Shown: one piece after another, positions 1 through 8,067 of the stretch
Numbering within the stretch: the first letter of the stretch is position 1
Layout of the letters: every line of letters begins with the position of its first letter
Assembly: GCF_029893965.1 (NCBI RefSeq)
Contig: NZ_JARXXP010000008.1
Span: 62,001-126,000 of the forward strand
Direction of reading: 5' to 3'
Length of the DNA: 64,000 nucleotides
Source: Paenibacillus sp. PastM-3
Lineage (GTDB): Bacteria; Bacillota; Bacilli; Paenibacillales; Paenibacillaceae
The notes under the pieces: model-generated
What the model was told of the DNA's origin: nothing
Databases searched by the model: none
Seen by the model: only the letters and a program-made list of their open reading frames with translations
Made by a program: the position numbers and the translations under genes

Positions 1-200
1 AAGCATCGGTCTGCACTCAGAGGAGCGGTCCCGTCCGGGATCGTGAGCATGCCGCTGCCTCCAGTACAGATGAGCAGCAGATGGGAATGTGTTGTCTGCG
101 GCTCCGCAGGGGACCAGGCAGGTTGAACGGCCAGCGCGGCACCTGTCAGCTGAAACAGCAGGGAATGCAGCGGGGCGGGCGGCGTAGATGATGGCAGCAT
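1..200 (-). CDS. AraC-type transcriptional regulator, N-terminal part (partial)
   Basis: The frame opens at an ATG (200-198) after a GGGAGGT ribosome site (207-213) and runs off the left edge; about 66 codons are visible. The visible part has the pattern of an AraC-family cupin-like N-terminus: a conserved His followed by LLLICTGGSGML and a strand turn. AraC regulators of the Btr type commonly sit beside siderophore-binding lipoproteins and activate them, which fits the gene at 339-1355. A Fur-box-like sequence lies 22 bases upstream, so iron control is likely. The DNA-binding domain lies outside the window, so the family call rests on the N-terminus and context. Confidence 0.6.
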   Translation of the reverse strand, partial: MLPSSTPPAPLHSLLFQLTGAALAVQPAWSPAEPQTTHSHLLLICTGGSGMLTIPDGTAPLSADRC

Positions 201-221
201 GAGCGGACCTCCCTTTATGAG

Positions 222-236
222 TGAGAATGATTATCA
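222..236 (-). promoter_or_regulatory. Fur box upstream of the AraC-type regulator
   Basis: TGAGAATGATTATCA matches the 7-1-7 Fur consensus TGATAATNATTATCA at all but one defined position. It lies between the hairpin at 253-294 and the regulator's start codon, so the regulator probably has its own iron-repressed promoter. Confidence 0.75.
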
Positions 237-252
237 AATAAACTCATTGTAG

Positions 253-294
253 CCAAAACAAAGGAGCTTATCAACGGTTGTTGATAAGCTCCTT
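253..294 (-). terminator. Rho-independent terminator of the siderophore-binding lipoprotein gene
   Basis: A perfect 15-bp stem (261-275 with 280-294) with a GGTT loop is followed on the minus strand by TGTTTTGG. It separates the lipoprotein gene from the AraC-type gene transcribed in the same direction. Confidence 0.85.
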
Positions 295-338
295 GCATTT
301 AGAAGGCCAGGGCGTAGCCCGGCCTGATTAATATATGC

Positions 339-1355
339 TTAGTTTCCGCCCATCAGGCGCGGCAATTCTGTAAGCAGCCACTCCCTGGTCGAGGCGTCGG
401 CAGAGGTTTTCATAATGTCCTGCGTGTAGACGTAGCCGTTTTTGACGGCCGGGAGGCTCTTCCAGATCTCACTCCGTATCATGGCATCGGTGGATTGCTT
501 GGCTTCATCAGCTACAGGAGTCAGGATAAAAATCCGGTCGCCCGCATACTGGCTGATGACCTCCATCGAGATTTCCAGGAAGCCGGTGCCTTCATCCAGC
601 AGAGTCTGTATAGGTGCCGGAGCCTTGAAGCCGCCCTCGCCGTAGAGTACCTGCGACAGCCCGGTCGCAGCCATTACGAACAGCCGGTCACCCGGATAAT
701 AGGTGAAGACGGAGGCAGTCTCGCCTTCCTTCATGCCGGCAGCCTTGAGCTGCTCCCACATGGCGGTTTCACTGGTTTTGTACTGCGCCAGCCAGCTTTC
801 CGCCTCCTGCTTTTTGCCCAGCAGCACGCCGAGCTCGGTCATCCGTTCCTCCAGCGGGGCGAAAGTGTTGAAAATAACCGTCGGTGCGATTTTGAACAAG
901 GCTTCAAAGTCTGCCTCATCCGTTCCGGCGTAGATAATCAGATCAGGCTGCAGCTCAAGTGTCTTTTCCAGATTGATCGGGAAGCCGACCTCCTCCACAC
1001 CGGCAAGCTGATCCTCAAAAATCTGCCCTTCCCCCATGGACAGCGGATAACCGACTGCCTTCACACCAAGTGCAGCCAGGTCACCGTAAGTTTCTCCCGA
1101 ATAGATAATGCGCTCCGGCGTTACCGGAATTTCTACCGTATGGCCCTTGTAGTCTGTATACGTTTGTGTCTCTGCTGTAGCGGCGGTACCCGAAGCTTCC
1201 GGAGATGGCGCAGCACTTGCAGCGGTATTGCTTGCTGTATTTGCGGCATTTCCGGTCTCTGTCTGTCCGTTGTTATTTCCGCAGGCAAGCAGAAGTGCGC
1301 TCATCAGGAAGATGACGCAGAGAACGGCTAAGGGTTGTTTTGCTTTTTTTAACAT
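339..1355 (-). CDS. Iron-siderophore ABC transporter substrate-binding lipoprotein
   Basis: A 338-residue lipoprotein that captures a ferric siderophore outside the membrane and delivers it to an ABC permease. The signal peptide ends in a lipobox LLAC with Cys25, followed by a Ser/Ala/Thr linker to about residue 60. The rest is a class III (FeuA/FhuD/BtuF-type) binding protein: TPERIIYSGETYGDLAALG near the start of the domain and LQPDLIIYAGT marking the second strand-helix unit. I chose the internal ATG at 1355 because GGGAGGT sits 6 nt before it; an upstream in-frame ATG (1370) overlaps that site. No permease or ATPase gene is in view, so the transporter may be encoded elsewhere or left of the window. 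A Fur-like box precedes it at 1392-1406. Confidence 0.9.
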   Translation of the reverse strand: MLKKAKQPLAVLCVIFLMSALLLACGNNNGQTETGNAANTASNTAASAAPSPEASGTAATAETQTYTDYKGHTVEIPVTPERIIYSGETYGDLAALGVKAVGYPLSMGEGQIFEDQLAGVEEVGFPINLEKTLELQPDLIIYAGTDEADFEALFKIAPTVIFNTFAPLEERMTELGVLLGKKQEAESWLAQYKTSETAMWEQLKAAGMKEGETASVFTYYPGDRLFVMAATGLSQVLYGEGGFKAPAPIQTLLDEGTGFLEISMEVISQYAGDRIFILTPVADEAKQSTDAMIRSEIWKSLPAVKNGYVYTQDIMKTSADASTREWLLTELPRLMGGN

Positions 1356-1391
1356 AAATGTACCTCCCAAATGAATTACGATCTTGTTAAC

Positions 1392-1406
1392 TGAGAATCA
1401 TTCTCG
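1392..1406 (-). promoter_or_regulatory. Fur box upstream of the siderophore-binding lipoprotein
   Basis: TGAGAATCATTCTCG is a near-perfect 7-1-7 palindrome close to TGATAATNATTATCA, 36 bases before the start codon at 1355. Together with 222-236 it suggests that both genes of the pair are iron-repressed. Confidence 0.75.
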
Positions 1407-1702
1407 CTTGCACCATCATAAAGTAAAGTTTTCTGCGGCTCAATGGACAAACTCCGGCAGCGGAATTGGTTTTGTACAAAACAGGCATGTACCGGGAGTG
1501 AAATAAAGTTTCAGCTTTTCAGAATAAATTCAGATTAGGCTGTTATGATGCATGCAGTGTGTCCGCCGGTAGCTGATCATACTAATAATGTTATTAACTT
1601 ATATCGTTGTTATAAGAAAAGATGAGTCTTTAGTACCCTTTATTCAGATCGGAAAATGTCGATAAATAATAAAACTTATTATTCATTCAGGAGGGTACAA
1701 GA

Positions 1703-4700
1703 TTGAGAAGAAATAGCTTTAACCGTTTTTTGCTGATGGCATTGTCGTTACTTCTGGTATTTGGGAACGGGGGCTTGGCACTGGCTGCCACGACAGTCAC
1801 TGTCTCCAAAATCGTGCTGAACACAAGCGAGCTGTCCCTATCCATTGAAGATACCTATGTGCTCACGGCTACGGCGGTATACTCCGACACAACCTCAGGC
1901 GATGTTACTGTGAATGCAGACTGGTCGAGCGATAAGCCGGCCGTTGCTTCGGTCTATAACGGGATTGTAACCGCCAAGGCGGAAGGAACGGCGACAATTG
2001 TTGCTGTCTATACATACTCTGACGGGACGAAGTATTCGCAGGCGGCTACCGTTACCGTAACCAAAAAGGTTAAAGCGCTGACCCAGAATGTACAGTCGTT
2101 CGATCTGCGCAAAGGCGAAACGGACAGCATTATTTTGACAGCAACCTACTCGGATAATACTACCGATGCTACTGTGGCCGACAGTGCGGTGTGGAGTACT
2201 AGCGTTGCCGCAGTTGCTACTGTTGTTAATGGTAAAGTGAAGGGAATCGCTTCCGGCACAGCCACCATTACAGGCGTATACGGCAAAAAAACAATCACCG
2301 TTACCGTAAACGTCGAGGTGGCCAAGCGGATAACGGTTGACCAGCCGGAGCTTACCCTGCTTTTGAACGACAGTGCTACGGTTGTACTGACCGCGACTTT
2401 TGCGGATGGGACGACTGAGAATGTAAGCTCGCTCGCCACCTGGACAACCAGCGACGAATCGGTTGCAGATGCGCTGAAAGGTGTCATTACCGGTTACAAG
2501 CAGGGATCGGCGGTGATTACAGCCCAATACGGCACCAAAACGGTTACCATTCAGGTAACGGTTGATCAGACCAGCAAGCTTATAGTGGATGATCAGAGCG
2601 TCTTCCTCAAGCCGGAAGCAGCACAGCAGCTTAAACTGACCGCTGTTTACCCTGACGAGACGACCAAAGATGTGACCAGCACGGCAATCTGGAGCTCCAG
2701 TGACTCCGGGGTTGCTTATGTATATAAAGGCAAGGTGTACGGCTACACAGCCGGAACGGCAACCATCACCGGTACGTATGGCGATAAATCGGTGCAGGTG
2801 GATGTGGATGTTGCAGTAGCGCGTTATCTGGATTTGAGCGAGGAGCAGCTTAGTCTGAAGACCAGTGCCAGCCATACGCTTACGCTTACGGCAACTTACG
2901 CTGATGGAAGTACGGAGGATGTAACGGCTAAGGCGGTCTGGAGCTCCAGCAATGAGCTGTTAGCTTATGTCAAAAATGGCGCTATAACCACTTACAAATT
3001 AGCAGGAACAGCTACCATCAGCGCAACTTACGGCACTCTGGAAACTACACTTGAGGTAGAGGTCGGTTCGGTAAGCAAGCTGGTGGCAAGCAGTGAAAAT
3101 GTATTCCTGCAGGTAAGCGGGACGAAGCAGCTCAGCCTGACTGCTGTTGCCGGGGACGGTTCCTCATCCGACGTGACAGCAAATGCTACCTGGACCTCCA
3201 GTGACAAAAGCGTTGCCATCGTCAGCAAAGGCCTAATTACCGGATATACGGTAGGCTCTGCTACCATAACAGGTACTTATAATGGAACAACAACCACCAT
3301 TACGGTGGATGTCGGTACAGCCAGACATCTCGCGCTCAGCGAGACAGCGGTGAATCTGGCGGTGAATGCGACCAAGCAGATCGTGCTAACGGCGACTTTT
3401 GCCGATGGAACAACTGCCGATGTGACGGACAAGGCGACCTGGAGCTCCAGCGATGAAGCTGTTGCCTATGCCGACAAGGGGACGATTACGACTTACGCGG
3501 AAGGCAATGTGACAATCACTGCAAGCTACGGCTCGAAAACAGTGACATTAACCGCCGCTGTAGGCAAAAAAAATAAACTTAACGTGGACGATGACAGTGT
3601 GTTTTTGCGGCTCAATAAGACGCAGCAGCTGGTGCTGACCGCGATTGATGCGAATGGTGCTTCGAGTGTGGTAACGGACAGCGCAGTCTGGACTACCGCT
3701 GATGATAATATCGCGACCGTGACTAAGGGATTGATTACCGGCTATAAATCCGGTACGACTACGGTAACAGCGGTATACGGCGGCAAAACCGTTACGGTTA
3801 CCGTTAATGTGGAGACTGCCTCACGGCTGAATCTGACCATCAGTAAGCTGAACCTTGGCATTGACCAGAGCAAAGATGTGACGGTGATGGCCAGCTATGA
3901 AGACGGCACTACGCAGGATGTAACGGAAGATGCGGTCTGGAGCACGGATAATGAAGACGTTGCTGATGTGAATAACGGTACGGTTACCGCGTATTCCACT
4001 GGAAGTGCAGTAATTACGGCATCCTATGGCGGTAAGAAGGCTACGATCAAGGTAACCGCAGGAACCCCAAGCAAGCTGACACTGCAAGCCAAAACGGTGG
4101 AGCTTGAGGAGGATGAAACCTATCAGGTCGTTGCTACGGGGAAATACAGCGACGGCAGTGATCTGGTTTTGACAGATGATGTGGAATGGAGCACAAGTGA
4201 CGAGCAGGTGGCTGAGGTGGAAGGCGGGCTGATCACAGCTGTCGATACCGGAACGGCAGTCATTACGGCCAAAATAGGCGATGTATCAGTAGCAATCACT
4301 GTAAATGTTGGCTTGGTTGACGAGCTGGCTCCAAATGTAACCCTGGTTACATTATCCCCTGCTGACAAAGAGCAGATTACTTTGACAGCGACCGGTTCGG
4401 ATGGCACAGAGATAGACGTTACGGAGGATGCCGACTGGACATCTGCCAAGACAACCATTGCCACGGTCAAAAAAGGCCTTGTTACCGGCGTAGCCAAAGG
4501 CAAGACGACAGTAACAGCTTCCTATGGCGGGCAAAAAGTAACGGTCAATATCGAGGTCGATCAGATCTCATCGATTAAAGCATCGGTCAGCAATCTGGCG
4601 CTGAAATCCGGAGAGTCGGCCAAGGTGACTGCAACCATTACCTTCAGCGACGGTAAAACGAAGGATGTTACCGCTAAAGCGGAATGGCAGAGCGGGAGCT

Positions 4701-5062
4701 ATAAAATTGTGGCGGTCACCGGCGGAACCGTGAAAGCAGTAGCCTACGGCAAGTCCTATGTCACTGCCAAATACGGCGGCAAAGCAGTCAAGGTGCCGGT
4801 AACCGTAGATGTACTGAAATACCTGGAGGTCAGCCAGATGAACCTCAGCCTGAGCGTGGGTCAGTCGGTGCAGCTGGTTGCTACAGCTACTTTTGAAGAC
4901 GGCAGCGAAGCGGATGTTTCAAAGACTGCAGTCTGGGCCTCGACCAAAGAGCTGACTGCCACAGGCAAAAACGGGCTCGTAAAGGCCAACAGTAAAGGCA
5001 CAGCCTATATTTCGGTAAAATACGGCGGCAAAACGGTCAAAGTTAAGGTTGTCGTAAAATAA
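1703..5062 (+). CDS. Secreted protein with 13 bacterial Ig-like (Big_2) repeats
   Basis: A 1119-residue exported protein. It starts at TTG 1703, 7 nt after CAGGAGGG. A signal peptide covers about residues 1-28 (LLMALSLLLVFGNGGLALA). The remainder is 13 consecutive units of about 83 residues, each with the Big_2 pattern: LxLxATYxDGTTxDVT, then VWSSSDxxVAxVxxGxITxY, then GxATITAxYGGKxxTVxVxV. There is no LPXTG, SLH or other anchor; the protein ends at the end of repeat 13, so it may be released or wall-associated through the repeats. Big_2 domains are usually adhesive or structural; no enzyme domain is present. Repeats 3-10 alternate between two sequence types, suggesting expansion by duplication of a two-domain unit. 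A strong terminator follows. Confidence 0.9.
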   Translation: MRRNSFNRFLLMALSLLLVFGNGGLALAATTVTVSKIVLNTSELSLSIEDTYVLTATAVYSDTTSGDVTVNADWSSDKPAVASVYNGIVTAKAEGTATIVAVYTYSDGTKYSQAATVTVTKKVKALTQNVQSFDLRKGETDSIILTATYSDNTTDATVADSAVWSTSVAAVATVVNGKVKGIASGTATITGVYGKKTITVTVNVEVAKRITVDQPELTLLLNDSATVVLTATFADGTTENVSSLATWTTSDESVADALKGVITGYKQGSAVITAQYGTKTVTIQVTVDQTSKLIVDDQSVFLKPEAAQQLKLTAVYPDETTKDVTSTAIWSSSDSGVAYVYKGKVYGYTAGTATITGTYGDKSVQVDVDVAVARYLDLSEEQLSLKTSASHTLTLTATYADGSTEDVTAKAVWSSSNELLAYVKNGAITTYKLAGTATISATYGTLETTLEVEVGSVSKLVASSENVFLQVSGTKQLSLTAVAGDGSSSDVTANATWTSSDKSVAIVSKGLITGYTVGSATITGTYNGTTTTITVDVGTARHLALSETAVNLAVNATKQIVLTATFADGTTADVTDKATWSSSDEAVAYADKGTITTYAEGNVTITASYGSKTVTLTAAVGKKNKLNVDDDSVFLRLNKTQQLVLTAIDANGASSVVTDSAVWTTADDNIATVTKGLITGYKSGTTTVTAVYGGKTVTVTVNVETASRLNLTISKLNLGIDQSKDVTVMASYEDGTTQDVTEDAVWSTDNEDVADVNNGTVTAYSTGSAVITASYGGKKATIKVTAGTPSKLTLQAKTVELEEDETYQVVATGKYSDGSDLVLTDDVEWSTSDEQVAEVEGGLITAVDTGTAVITAKIGDVSVAITVNVGLVDELAPNVTLVTLSPADKEQITLTATGSDGTEIDVTEDADWTSAKTTIATVKKGLVTGVAKGKTTVTASYGGQKVTVNIEVDQISSIKASVSNLALKSGESAKVTATITFSDGKTKDVTAKAEWQSGSYKIVAVTGGTVKAVAYGKSYVTAKYGGKAVKVPVTVDVLKYLEVSQMNLSLSVGQSVQLVATATFEDGSEADVSKTAVWASTKELTATGKNGLVKANSKGTAYISVKYGGKTVKVKVVVK

Positions 5063-5115
5063 CGGAACTCACCCTAATTACTCGTACATTATAATAGCAG
5101 CAGGTTGCAGATGGC

Positions 5116-5151
5116 CCGCATTCTCCGGTTTGGAGGGTGCGGTATTTTTTT
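5116..5151 (+). terminator. Terminator of the Ig-repeat protein gene
   Basis: An 11-bp stem (5116-5126 with 5132-5142, two G-U pairs), loop GGTTT, then TATTTTTTT. Confidence 0.85.
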
Positions 5152-5161
5152 GAGAGAAATA

Positions 5162-5228
5162 GTTATTAACACATTGATAATATCAAATGAGTGTGATAAA
5201 GTATTGTTAATAACAAAATGTTAATAAC
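5162..5228. promoter_or_regulatory. Cluster of GTTAATAAC elements before the SPFH gene
   Basis: GTTATTAAC at 5162-5170 and its reverse complement GTTAATAAC at 5206-5214 and 5220-5228. The same nonamer occurs at 1590-1598 upstream of the Ig-repeat gene. The copies flank the region where a promoter for the SPFH gene is expected, so they may be regulator sites; no specific factor is assigned. Confidence 0.4.
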
Positions 5229-5250
5229 ATTAATTCGGGAGGTAATGACC

Positions 5251-6303
5251 ATGTTCGGATTCAAATTCGTGAAATTTCAGCCTAGCGAGTACGTGCTCAA
5301 GGTGAAGAACGGTAAAGTGGTGCGTGAGGGAGTGGGGCTTTCTTTTTACTATTATGTGCCTACGACTTCCGTCATTGTGGTCCCTGTTTCCTCGATTGAT
5401 GTCCCGTTCATGTTCGAAGAGATCACAGCTGATTATCAGACGGTAACGGTGCAGGGGCAGCTGACCTACCGGATTGTCGACTACAGCAAAACAACACAGA
5501 TCCTTAACTACACCTATAATCTGAAAAAAAACACCTACCTGTCCGATGATCCCGGCAAGCTGGCCCAGCGTGTGATTAATATTGCCAAGGTTTTGACTAA
5601 AAAACAGCTGGAGCAGCTTCCGCTGCGCCAGGCGATTCAGTCGAGCGAACGGCTGGCCAAGACGATCACCCAGGAGATCGAGCGGAACGCGGAGATTGAG
5701 AAGCTGGGCATTGAGCTGATGGGACTGTCCATTCTGGCCATTGTGCCGAACAAAGAAACGCTCCGCGCGCTGGAGGCACAGGCCCGGGAGGAGATTCTCC
5801 GCAGTGCAGACAACGCGCTTTATGAACGCCGCAATGCGTCGATCGAACAGGAGCGCCGAGTGAAGGAGAACGAGCTGAACACAGAGATCGCAGTGGAGAC
5901 GAAAAAGAAGCAGATCCGCCAGACCCAGCTGGATTCCGAGCGCTTCGTGAAGCAGAAGCAGAATGAGATGAAGGAGGAGCAGCTCAGCTTCGATACGGCG
6001 CTGGAAGAGAAGAAGCAGGAGCTCATTGGTTTGACAGTCGCGAACCAGAAGGCAGAGGCAGATGCCAAAGCCTACGAGCTGTCGGCGGTGATGAATTCGC
6101 TGCAGGGCGTATCGCCGAATGTGCTGCAGGCACTCACCAATGTCGGCATGAAGCCGGATAAGCTGATTGCCATCGCCTTCCAGGAGCTGGCGGAGAATGC
6201 CGGCAAGATCGGGCAGCTGAACATTACACCGGATCTGCTGCAGGGAATTATGGCCGGATCGTCAGGCGGTGCAGGTGCGGCTAGAGGCGCGGGTGGACGA
6301 TAA
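5251..6303 (+). CDS. SPFH/Band 7 domain protein
   Basis: A 350-residue member of the stomatin/prohibitin/flotillin superfamily. The SPFH fold covers roughly residues 8-180 (YVLKVKNGKVVREG, then YQTVTVQGQLTYRI). A long charged helix follows at about 180-280 (RRNASIEQERRVKENE), a typical SPFH coiled coil for oligomer assembly, and the protein ends in a Gly/Ala-rich tail. There is no obvious transmembrane segment, so membrane contact would be peripheral or through partners. The start at 5251 is set by CGGGAGGT seven bases upstream; other ATGs (5218, 5245) are badly placed. The next gene, after 219 bases without a terminator, is a NAD-kinase-like protein, so the two may be co-transcribed. The substrate or process is unknown. 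Confidence 0.85.
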   Translation: MFGFKFVKFQPSEYVLKVKNGKVVREGVGLSFYYYVPTTSVIVVPVSSIDVPFMFEEITADYQTVTVQGQLTYRIVDYSKTTQILNYTYNLKKNTYLSDDPGKLAQRVINIAKVLTKKQLEQLPLRQAIQSSERLAKTITQEIERNAEIEKLGIELMGLSILAIVPNKETLRALEAQAREEILRSADNALYERRNASIEQERRVKENELNTEIAVETKKKQIRQTQLDSERFVKQKQNEMKEEQLSFDTALEEKKQELIGLTVANQKAEADAKAYELSAVMNSLQGVSPNVLQALTNVGMKPDKLIAIAFQELAENAGKIGQLNITPDLLQGIMAGSSGGAGAARGAGGR

Positions 6304-6392
6304 GCGGCAGGGCAGAAGAGGGGGTAGAGCAGGAAGGCAGTTTCTGTGAGCGGGTAAAGTCGGAGAAGCGGATGGGCGATGGGTGATAGCAT

Positions 6393-6500
6393 GTGCGGTG
6401 ATGCTGGTGGACAATAAGTGACGGCCGGAGTGGTGATGCTGGCGGATGATGAATGACGGGCAGGTGCGGTGGTGTTACCAGCTAATGAGTGCCGGTTCAG
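6393..6500 (+). repeat. Degenerate short tandem repeats between the SPFH and NAD-kinase-like genes
   Basis: G-rich DNA with about three imperfect copies of a unit of roughly 33 bases beginning GGTGATGCTGG or GGTGGTGTTACC. Each copy ends in stop-codon-rich sequence (TAAGTGA, TGAATGA, TAATGAG). It may be decayed coding sequence derived from the Gly-rich tail upstream. Confidence 0.35.
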
Positions 6501-6522
6501 ATGTGCAGAGAGGGGTTGGACG

Positions 6523-7629
6523 ATGATGAGCAGCGGGGGACGGATGTCGGAGAACAAAATCGTGCTGGTCAAACGCAAGACGCGGCTTGAGGAGCTGGTC
6601 GTCCGCTATAACACGGTCCAGCAGGCCCAGTTCTATATTGAGCGGCTGGGCGCAGACTTCAGTGATTATATAAGCGAGGATCTTACGTACCGCAAGGCGG
6701 TGGAGACGGCGGTTATCGAGCTGAGTGCACTGGGCCGCGTGCAGGTGCTGGAACGGCAGCATGTGCCGAATTTTATTTTTGGCGATGAGGACACGGTAGT
6801 CGTTCTGGGACAGGACGGTCTTGTGGCCAATACGCTGAAATATTTGCAGGAGCAGCCGCTGATCGGCGTGAACCCCGATCCGCAGCGCTGGGACGGCGTG
6901 CTGCTGCCGTTCACCGTCAAGGATCTGCGGCTGCTGCTGCCGGAGGTCTTCCGCAGCCGCCGGCAGGTGCGTGAAGTAACACTGGCCAAGGCCGAGCTGA
7001 ATGACGGCCAGAGCCTGTACGGCGTGAACGACCTGTTCATCGGCCGCAGGACGCATGTATCGGCACGCTATCTGCTGCAGCACGGCGGCACCGCCGAGCA
7101 GCAATCCTCCAGCGGCATCATCGTGTCCACCGGCCTGGGCTCTACCGGCTGGCTGCGCAGCGTACTCGCCGGGGCGGCGGGCATTACCCGCAGCGCCGCC
7201 GGGCTGGGGCTGGCCGGCCGGGAAGCTGCGGGCCGTGTTACTGCAGCGGCTGGTATATCTGGCGGCGCAGCCGGACGGGGTCTGGCAGCAGGAGCGAAAG
7301 CCGGTGAGGTTACCGCAGCGGCGGGAAGGTCCCAGGATACCGGCAGGCAGGGTGAAGCCGCTGGAACAGGAGCCGGCATGGCGAGCCGGCTGGCCTGGGA
7401 TGACCCTAACCTGTATTTTACGGTTAGGGAGCCCTTTCCGAGCCGGACCACTTCCGCCGGCTTGGTATTCGGCCGGGTCGGCAGGGATGAGCCGCTGCGG
7501 ATCACCTCACAGATGCCGGAGGATGGCGTTATCTTCAGCGATGGCGTGGAGAGCGACTTCCTGGAGTTCAACTCCGGCGTGGAAGCGGTAATTAGCATGG
7601 CGGAGAAACGGGGGCGGCTGGTGGTCTGA
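6523..7629 (+). CDS. Divergent NAD kinase-like (ATP-NAD kinase/diacylglycerol kinase fold) protein with an Ala/Gly-rich insert
   Basis: 368 residues from ATG 6523 (AGAGAGGGG upstream; ATG 6526 or 6544 are alternatives). NAD kinase family landmarks are visible in order: VVVLGQDGLVAN near residue 96, in the place of the GGDG motif; IGVNPDP; YGVNDLFIG near 169, in the place of the NE/ND motif; SSGIIVSTGLGSTGWLRS near 200; and EDGVIFSDGVE near the C-terminus. The GGDG motif is altered to GQDG, so catalysis cannot be assumed. About 80 residues after the STG motif are replaced or inserted by low-complexity Ala/Gly sequence containing two similar units (GRVTAAAGIS and GEVTAAAGRS). It follows the SPFH gene in the same direction, suggesting a functional pair. 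The start is moderately sure and the fold fairly sure; the substrate is unknown. Confidence 0.7.
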   Translation: MMSSGGRMSENKIVLVKRKTRLEELVVRYNTVQQAQFYIERLGADFSDYISEDLTYRKAVETAVIELSALGRVQVLERQHVPNFIFGDEDTVVVLGQDGLVANTLKYLQEQPLIGVNPDPQRWDGVLLPFTVKDLRLLLPEVFRSRRQVREVTLAKAELNDGQSLYGVNDLFIGRRTHVSARYLLQHGGTAEQQSSSGIIVSTGLGSTGWLRSVLAGAAGITRSAAGLGLAGREAAGRVTAAAGISGGAAGRGLAAGAKAGEVTAAAGRSQDTGRQGEAAGTGAGMASRLAWDDPNLYFTVREPFPSRTTSAGLVFGRVGRDEPLRITSQMPEDGVIFSDGVESDFLEFNSGVEAVISMAEKRGRLVV

Positions 7630-8016
7630 GCGCACAGCGGGACCTGCTTAAGGTGTCGCGTAGATACATGGTCAGATTGCTTAATACACAATGCTTAATG
7701 CACAATGCACCTAGCATATTGTGCTCAATTCACATTGCAAAGGCTGTTTCCGACGCAAAATCTGCGGGAGGCAGTCTTTTTTGAGTATAAATAGTCCGCT
7801 TCTTAATGATGGCAGGGAATTTTGCTTGAATGCGCGGTATCAGAGGCACAAATGCCCTTGATTCCGGCTCCCATGGCCAAATCCGCGGAATGAGAGGCAC
7901 AAATGCCCTTGATTCCGGCCCATTAGACAATATTCGGTCTACAGAACATATTGGCGGACCGTAAGTAGTCCAGTGGCAGCGGCAAAGCTGCTCCGGCGTA
8001 TGGTCTGCATACAAAG
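7630..8016. other. Intergenic region with a 27-bp direct repeat
   Basis: No gene is supported here. The region holds the two-copy repeat listed separately and short runs resembling one another (AATGCTTAATGCACAATGCA). It lies between convergent genes. Confidence 0.5.
7842..7919 (+). repeat. Two direct copies of a 27-bp intergenic element
   Basis: AGAGGCACAAATGCCCTTGA plus seven further identical bases occurs at 7842-7868 and 7893-7919, a period of 51 bp. A related copy (GAATGAAGGGCAAAAATGCC...) lies at 18640-18664. The core GGCACAAATGCC is a small palindrome. It is probably a dispersed intergenic repeat of this genome. Confidence 0.7.
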
Positions 8017-8056
8017 AAAGAAGGCTCCGGGACGCAATGCCCGGAAGCCTTCTTTT
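8017..8056. terminator. Hairpin terminator at the end of the Gln-rich protein gene
   Basis: AAGAAGGCT-CCGGG pairs with CCCGGAAGCCTTCTT with one bulged base. T-rich sequence lies on both sides, so it can act on both strands. Confidence 0.75.
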
Positions 8057-8067
8057 CATAATGCTGC

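Noticed and set aside
495..1331. Long open frame on the plus strand opposite the siderophore-binding lipoprotein gene
   Set aside because: It mirrors the real gene, has no ribosome site, and its protein is Cys/Arg-rich with no family pattern.
1895..2875. 326-codon frame antisense to the Ig-repeat gene
   Set aside because: A by-product of the repeat's codon pattern; no start signal and repeats of the sense strand show through.
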